From contig NZ_CP032155.1 in NCBI RefSeq assembly GCF_008329905.1, positions 1,178,001 through 1,242,000 of the forward strand: a stretch of DNA of 64,000 bases. The letters run 5' to 3'. The position numbers and the translations under genes are program-made. Below, piece after piece: positions 61,513 to 64,000 of this stretch; position 1 is the stretch's first letter; each line of letters opens with the position of its first letter. Below the pieces are notes generated by a model. The model did no database searches. It had not been told where the DNA came from and was given only the letters and a program-made list of their open reading frames with translations. This DNA is from Mycobacterium sp. ELW1 (lineage in GTDB: Bacteria > Actinomycetota > Actinomycetes > Mycobacteriales > Mycobacteriaceae).

Positions 61513-62602
61513 TGTACTGACCACGGACGTTAAGTACGGCGTGGCGTAGTGACATGACGAAGACCTCCGAGTGAAGTGCGAGCTGCTTAAGGAACGCACC
61601 AACTCACTCCGGAGGTCTTCATGGTCCACCGTAATGCCCCCTTGTCCGAAACCGGTCGTCTGCGGCTGGCACGTTGCGTTGTCGAGGATGGCTGGACGCT
61701 GCGACGGGCGGCCGAGCGGTTCCAGGTTGCGGTCACTACCGCTGCGCGCTGGGCCCGCCGCTACCGCGAACTAGGCGAAGCCGGCATGGCCGACCGCAGC
61801 TCACGCCCACATCACAGCCCTAATCAAACCCCCACACGCACCGAGCGGCGCATCATTAAAGTCCGAGTACTTCGACGTTGGGGACCGGCTCGCATTGCTT
61901 ATCTGCTGGGACTGAATGTCTCGACTGTCCACAACGTGTTGAGGCGCTACGGCCTAGCCAAGCTGCGGTGGCTGGACCGGCCCACCGGGCGAGTTATCCG
62001 GCGGATGGAGTCAGCCAGCCCCGGCGACCTGGTGCATGTCGATGTCAAGAAGGTAGGCAAGATCCCGGCTGGCGGCGGATGGCGCATGTTGGGCCGCAGC
62101 GCAGGAAATCATCACTCCCGCAAGGACAGAAGCATAGGAACTGGCAGCGACCGTTCCGGGCGGCGTGGTTATCACTTCTTGCACACCGCCATCGACGCTC
62201 ACTCCCGGCTGGCCTACTCCGAACTGCTAATCGACGAACGCAAAGACACAGCTGCTGACTTCTGGCAAAGGGCTAACGAATGGTTCAACGCATGCGGCTT
62301 CACCGTACGGAAAGTGTTGACAGACAACGGCTCCTGTTACCGATCCCACTCATTCCGAGATGCACTCGGGCAGATCGAACATCGTCGAACCAAACCCTAT
62401 CGACCCCAGACGAACGGCAAGGTGGAGCGATTCCACCGAACCCTTGCCGATGAATGGGCATATGCGCGGCTCTACACCAGCGACGCCGAACGGTGCGCGG
62501 AGTTCCCTCGCTGGCTGCATACCTACAATCACCATCGCGGCCACACCGCACTCGGCGGCCAACCACCCGCCACCCGCGTACCTAACCTCTCAGGTCAGTA
62601 CA
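61513..62602. mobile_element. IS481-family insertion sequence, complete (1090 bp)
   Basis: The ends are imperfect inverted repeats of about 26 bases. The left starts TGTACTGACCACGGACGTTA and the right, read inwards, starts TGTACTGACCTGAGAGGTTA, sharing the first ten bases and about 20 of 26. A 6-base duplication GCTAGT flanks it. One transposase gene fills the element. Near-perfect ends, an intact gene and an exact duplication suggest a recent, possibly active insertion. Confidence 0.95.
61559..61620 (+). promoter_or_regulatory. Hairpin covering the transposase ribosome-binding site
   Basis: GAAGACCTCCG (61559-61569) pairs perfectly with CGGAGGTCTTC (61610-61620), with AGTG/CACT adding four pairs across one bulge. 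The right arm contains the GGAGG ribosome-binding site, and the ATG follows at once. Such a fold in a long read-through transcript would hide the site and limit transposase translation. Confidence 0.65.
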
Positions 62603-62607
62603 GCTAG
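61621..62607 (+). CDS. IS481-family DDE transposase
   Basis: This 328-residue transposase has an N-terminal helix-turn-helix ([24 protein letters not shown]), a second HTH and an rve integrase core. The DDE residues are D in HVDVKKVG, D in VLTDNGSCY and E in [12 protein letters not shown]. It looks intact. Its stop codon (62605-62607) lies outside the element, inside the duplicated target GCTAGT; only the last Ser codon and stop depend on flanking DNA. Confidence 0.95.
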   Translation: MVHRNAPLSETGRLRLARCVVEDGWTLRRAAERFQVAVTTAARWARRYRELGEAGMADRSSRPHHSPNQTPTRTERRIIKVRVLRRWGPARIAYLLGLNVSTVHNVLRRYGLAKLRWLDRPTGRVIRRMESASPGDLVHVDVKKVGKIPAGGGWRMLGRSAGNHHSRKDRSIGTGSDRSGRRGYHFLHTAIDAHSRLAYSELLIDERKDTAADFWQRANEWFNACGFTVRKVLTDNGSCYRSHSFRDALGQIEHRRTKPYRPQTNGKVERFHRTLADEWAYARLYTSDAERCAEFPRWLHTYNHHRGHTALGGQPPATRVPNLSGQYS

Positions 62608-62857
62608 TCCGGCCGTACCGGCGACGGAACTTCTCGACCTGACCCGCCGCGTCCATGATCCGGCGCTCACCCGTCCAGAACGGATGCGACTCCGACGTGA
62701 CCTCCGCGACCACGAGAGGGTAGGTGCGCACGCCATCGGCGGTCTCCACGTCGATCGTGCGCGACGTCGTGATCGTGGAACGGGTCAGGAACGTCGTACC
62801 GGTCGTGGCGTCCTGGAACACCACCGGGCGGTAGTCGGGGTGGATACCGGGTTTCAT
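62582..62857 (-). CDS. rpmE2: Ribosomal protein L31 type B, C-terminus altered by the IS
   Basis: This 91-residue protein is the Cys-free (zinc-independent) L31 paralog. It starts [20 protein letters not shown], lacks the CxxC of zinc-binding L31, and contains [16 protein letters not shown] and VEKFRRRYG. After GRTS the frame now runs into the IS right end and ends SCTDLRG. The uninterrupted site would have read TSRGG then stop. The core fold should be unaffected. The ATG overlaps the stop of the COG0523 gene by 4 bases. Confidence 0.92.
   Translation of the reverse strand: MKPGIHPDYRPVVFQDATTGTTFLTRSTITTSRTIDVETADGVRTYPLVVAEVTSESHPFWTGERRIMDAAGQVEKFRRRYGRTSCTDLRG
62603..62608. repeat. Target-site duplication, right copy (GCTAGT)
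   Basis: GCTAGT directly after the right inverted repeat matches the left copy at 61507-61512. It supplies the transposase stop codon. Confidence 0.9.
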
Positions 62858-64000
62858 CGGTCTTCTCCGTGGTTGGTTGTGGGCCCGGTTGTGGGCCTGG
62901 ATAATTCGCTGTGCCCGGCCGAGTCGCCGCACGGCTCCTCGTGCCAATGCCCGAACGGGTCGGGATAGTCGGCCCAGCTTCCGGGACTGCTCATTTCGTC
63001 ATCGGTGACCAACGCCTGCCGCAGCGCGTCCTCGATCTCGAGGCGTTCCGCGCCGCAGACCAGAATGGTCATCGACGTTCGACGATCGCCGTATCGGTCG
63101 TCCCACGCCAGGCTTGCCATGACTCGGCGTTCCGGTTCGACGTAGGCGACCTCCGAATCACTCATCGCCGCCAGCCACTTTCCGCCTGAGCTGACACGCA
63201 GGCCGCCGCCGGCGGACTCCAGATACATCACGTTGTCGGGCTCATTGGCCAGCCAGATTCGGCCGCGGGTGCGCACCACGCCGGTCAGCAGTACGTCGAG
63301 CGCATCGTGAAGGCGCTCAGGGTGAAACGGGCGGTCGGCGACGAACTCGACGATGCCGACCTGTCCGTCGGTGTCCAGTGGCGGCTCACCGTCCAGCAGC
63401 GGCCCGTGCGGATCGTCAGTGCGGCCACGACGCGCGCCGGGCTCCAGGTTCGCCACTGCTTCCTCGACGTGATCGGGCAGTTGGATGATCCAGGCACGAG
63501 GTGCCAACCGACGCAGAACGGCCACGGTGGTGCGGTCCACTCTCGGCGCCACGATCACGTCGGCGAACTCGCTGTGGCCGACCACCACCTGGGCCACGGT
63601 GCGCCCGTCGTCGAGCTCGTCGTCGCAGAGCGCGTGTGCGAGCCAGGTGGGTGAATCCAAACAGGTGATGACGCCGATGATTTCGACGTCACGGGACGCG
63701 GGTCCGTCGAGGTAGCCGGGGCCCAGGCGGGTCCGGACGTGGTTGATGGCCCAGCAGACGGGTTCGGGCTCCAGGTCGGGCTCCAGGTGTACGACGATCC
63801 GCTCCACATCGGCGCGGCGGTGCAGTCTGCGCAACAGCAGGAGCAGGTCGTTGCGCACCGTGCACGACAGGCAGCCGTGTTCCAGTTCCAGGACGTGACC
63901 GGCGGTGGTGGGAACGCCGTTCTGCACGATGGTCAGAATTCGGTGCACCACATGGCCGTCGAAGTGGTGCCGCACGACCAGAGTTCCGTCCTGCCGCAGC
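62854..64000 (-). CDS. COG0523 GTPase-family putative zinc metallochaperone (5' part outside window)
   Basis: About 381 C-terminal residues are visible; the frame stays open through base 64000, so the P-loop end lies beyond the window. The metal motif appears as [11 protein letters not shown] (the G-C-x-x-C form). A CobW C-terminal domain ([38 protein letters not shown]) follows. A His/Glu-containing C-terminus includes [17 protein letters not shown]. Its stop overlaps rpmE2, the usual arrangement of zinc-starvation (Zur) operons. The regulator box would lie outside the window. Confidence 0.9.
   Translation of the reverse strand, partial: LRQDGTLVVRHHFDGHVVHRILTIVQNGVPTTAGHVLELEHGCLSCTVRNDLLLLLRRLHRRADVERIVVHLEPDLEPEPVCWAINHVRTRLGPGYLDGPASRDVEIIGVITCLDSPTWLAHALCDDELDDGRTVAQVVVGHSEFADVIVAPRVDRTTVAVLRRLAPRAWIIQLPDHVEEAVANLEPGARRGRTDDPHGPLLDGEPPLDTDGQVGIVEFVADRPFHPERLHDALDVLLTGVVRTRGRIWLANEPDNVMYLESAGGGLRVSSGGKWLAAMSDSEVAYVEPERRVMASLAWDDRYGDRRTSMTILVCGAERLEIEDALRQALVTDDEMSSPGSWADYPDPFGHWHEEPCGDSAGHSELSRPTTGPTTNHGEDR

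Overview
The window looks like chromosomal DNA from a mycobacterium, most likely a fast-growing Mycolicibacterium-type species. It is very GC-rich and carries a mycolic-acid cyclopropane-type methyltransferase, two GjpA-like mycobacterial surface proteins, F420/deazaflavin-type nitroreductases, a DUF3060 protein, an L,D-transpeptidase, a Cys-free L31 ribosomal paralog beside a COG0523 metallochaperone, and an IS481-family element. Species and strain cannot be fixed from the sequence alone.

Layout. 1-2203: end of a KAS III-like gene, a HisC-like aminotransferase and a MarR regulator. 2200-5780: valine-degradation operon mmsA / isobutyryl-CoA dehydrogenase / mmsB on the minus strand, with an 18-bp palindrome upstream. 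5994-9675: CitA/CitB-type two-component system divergent from a DctA dicarboxylate symporter, with a CRP-like site between. 10014-10087: tRNA-Leu(UAA) with a short variable loop. 10316-14936: two paralogous cyanamide-hydratase-like HD proteins bracketing a quinone oxidoreductase, a cupin, an SDR and a GlxA-type regulator. 15566-25125: envelope, secreted and lipid genes (GjpA-like protein, NlpC/P60-like protein, epimerase, CMAS, YchJ, GH16, a large membrane hydrolase, a DUF4232 lipoprotein and a repetitive secreted protein).

25267-29844 is a cobalt-type nitrile hydratase system with its own GlxA/AraC regulator, DUF1097 membrane protein, beta and alpha subunits, His-tailed activator and CbtB/CbtA cobalt transporter. 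29905-34292 holds an L,D-transpeptidase, a second GjpA-like protein, two unknowns and a SodC lipoprotein. 34270-37159 is a tightly overlapping three-gene operon of an Lgt-like membrane protein, a proline-rich membrane protein and a multi-cysteine radical SAM enzyme of the MJ0619/COG1964 type. It is the best candidate for an undescribed (lipid-modifying) system. 37310-38541 is a convergent SDR/MarR pair with matching palindromes in front of both genes. 38652-42198 is an operon ending in a MOSC-reductase-ferredoxin fusion. 42203-54892 contains a CobW GTPase, a GH2 enzyme, a GAF-GGDEF cyclase, Ohr, a glutamine-type ABC transporter with a fused binding protein and permease, and various small genes. 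54875-56568 is a TetR/DUF2236 pair with a 24-bp operator. 57059-61511 holds a beta-propeller protein, small proteins, a strong terminator, a YnfA-like protein and an acyl-CoA ligase.

61513-62602 is a complete IS481-family element with 6-bp target duplications. It landed exactly at the junction between the acyl-CoA ligase and rpmE2. It changed the C-terminus of L31 and borrows its own transposase stop codon from the target duplication. The window ends inside a COG0523 gene that is translationally coupled to rpmE2, a typical zinc-starvation pair.
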